A stretch of 5,646 nt of DNA from contig CAIVVS010000086.1 of the NCBI GenBank assembly GCA_903909415.1, forward strand, positions 1 to 5,646, written 5' to 3'. The position numbers were made by a program, and so were the translations under genes. Below, piece after piece: positions 4,663 to 5,646 of the stretch (its first letter is position 1; every line of letters begins with the position of its first letter). The notes under the pieces were generated by a model. It was given only the letters and a program-made list of their open reading frames with translations. It did no database searches and was not told the origin of the DNA. The stretch comes from an uncultured Pseudomonadota bacterium. GTDB taxonomy: Bacteria > Pseudomonadota > Gammaproteobacteria > Burkholderiales > SG8-39.

Positions 4663-5646
4663 TCAAAGCGGCGGCAGCGTGGCGGCCAGCACCGGCTTCT
4701 GTACCTTGCCCAGCGCGCTGCGCGGGAACTCGGCGACGACGAACACCTCGCGCGGTACCTTGTAGGACGCAAGCTGCGCGCGGCACAGCTCGCGCAGTTC
4801 CGCGGGGCTCGGGCGGGGCGCGGCCTTGCCGTCCAGCAGCACGAAGGCCGCCACCTCCTCGTTGAACTCGCGCGAGGGCCAGCCCACCACCACCGCATCC
4901 AGCACACCGGGATGCGACTGCAGCACCGACTCGACCTCCGCCGGGTAGATGTTCACCCCGCCGCGGATGATCACGTCCTTGGAGCGCCCGCGCAGGTACA
5001 GGTAGCCGTCCGCGTCCATCGTCCCCAGGTCGCCCGGGTAGTACCAGCCGTCACGGAAGGCCTCGCGGCTGGCTTGCTCGTCGTTGAAAAAGCCGTTGGC
5101 CACGGCGGGCCCACGGTAGCGGATGCGTCCCACGTCCCCGGGCGGCAGCGGCCGGTGCTGCTCGTCCACGCACTGCACGTCCACCGCGAACACCGGCCTG
5201 CCCACCGAGGCTTCGTAGCGCGCGTCGTCGTGGCGGTTCAGGCAGGTGATGCCACCGCCTTCGGTCGAGCTGTAGTACTCAACCAGGCCGGCGCACAGCC
5301 GCTGGCGGATCTCGCGCCGCTCCGGCACGTGCAGCGCCGAGCCCGAGGAGATCAGCAGCTTCATCGCGCGCATCGGCGCGAGCGTGTCATCGCTTTCGGC
5401 CAGCAGCCGGCGCATCAGGGTCGGCACCAGGAAGGTGGAGGTGGCGTTCAACCGGGCGGCCTCCACGCACAGCGCCGCCGGCTCGTAGGGCGGCGGGAAC
5501 AGGATCACCGTGCCGCCGCAGAACAGCATCATCATCGCGAAGGTGCGCCCGCCGCCGTAATAGAGCGGCGTGGCCGAGACGTAACGGTCCTGCGCGTCGA
5601 AGCCCAGGTTGATCCAGCTGACCCAGAAGCGGCGCAGGAACTGGTA
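4663..5646 (-). CDS. AMP-dependent acyl-CoA synthetase/ligase, C-terminal 327 residues (5' end beyond the right edge)
   Basis: An adenylate-forming enzyme (ANL superfamily) that activates a carboxylic acid with ATP and transfers it to CoA. The frame stays open past the ATG at 5535 to the window edge, adding ATPLYYGGGRTF and upstream residues that belong to the family; that ATG is internal. Numbering visible residues from the edge: the acyl/AMP pocket motif EYYSSTEGGG (about 123-132, equivalent to YGxTE), YYPGDLG (202-208, ATP-ribose-binding Asp), the hinge GRSKD (220-224), GGVNIYP (229-235) and the C-terminal PRSALGKVQK with the catalytic Lys at about 314. The P-loop SGTTGxPK motif lies outside the window. 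Length and motif order fit medium- or long-chain and aromatic acid:CoA ligases, but the substrate cannot be called. It is the upstream gene of an operon with the amidohydrolase 24 bp downstream. The TGA stop is at 4665-4663. Confidence 0.93.
   Translation of the reverse strand, partial: YQFLRRFWVSWINLGFDAQDRYVSATPLYYGGGRTFAMMMLFCGGTVILFPPPYEPAALCVEAARLNATSTFLVPTLMRRLLAESDDTLAPMRAMKLLISSGSALHVPERREIRQRLCAGLVEYYSSTEGGGITCLNRHDDARYEASVGRPVFAVDVQCVDEQHRPLPPGDVGRIRYRGPAVANGFFNDEQASREAFRDGWYYPGDLGTMDADGYLYLRGRSKDVIIRGGVNIYPAEVESVLQSHPGVLDAVVVGWPSREFNEEVAAFVLLDGKAAPRPSPAELRELCRAQLASYKVPREVFVVAEFPRSALGKVQKPVLAATLPPL

Noticed and set aside
4663..5535. ATG at 5535 as the start of the acyl-CoA ligase
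   Set aside because: The frame continues upstream with conserved family sequence (ATPLYYGGGRTF) to the window edge, so this Met is internal.

Overview
The window is GC-rich (third codon positions almost all G or C) and reads like a chromosomal segment of a betaproteobacterium, probably Burkholderiales. The clues are the C-terminal end of a Bug/TctC-type solute receptor, a UvrD of betaproteobacterial style, and an acyl-CoA ligase/amidohydrolase pair of the kind common in Comamonadaceae and relatives. The order assignment is inference. I see no rRNA, tRNA, insertion sequence, phage gene or CRISPR array.

Layout. At 2-265 (+) lies the 3' end of a tripartite tricarboxylate transporter receptor gene. 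It is followed by a perfect 20-bp palindrome at 274-293. From 700 leftwards (-) runs a small exported Ala/Lys/Glu-rich protein of unknown function. Its frame has no stop inside the window and continues antisense through the receptor gene, so its true end is unresolved. A 145-bp divergent intergenic region (701-845) carries a possible promoter for that gene and several short repeats. At 846-1301 (+) is a secreted single-domain fasciclin (FAS1) protein. The spacer at 1302-1419 is rich in inverted repeats and precedes uvrD (1420-3738, +), which encodes a complete superfamily 1 DNA helicase for nucleotide excision and mismatch repair. Converging on it with 9 bp between stops is a two-gene minus-strand operon. 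It contains an AMP-forming acyl-CoA ligase (4663 to beyond the right edge) and, 24 bp downstream, an amidohydrolase-2 family protein (3748-4638) that lacks the usual HxH metal-binding motif.

How they work together. Only the ligase/amidohydrolase pair looks functionally linked, presumably in activation and breakdown of an unidentified organic acid. The Bug-type receptor may serve uptake of a carboxylate, but it is not in the same operon. FAS1, the small exported protein and UvrD look like independent transcription units. I find no clear novel system. The points most worth a second look are the HxH-less amidohydrolase paired with a ligase, the stop-less antisense frame, and the palindromes at the gene boundaries.
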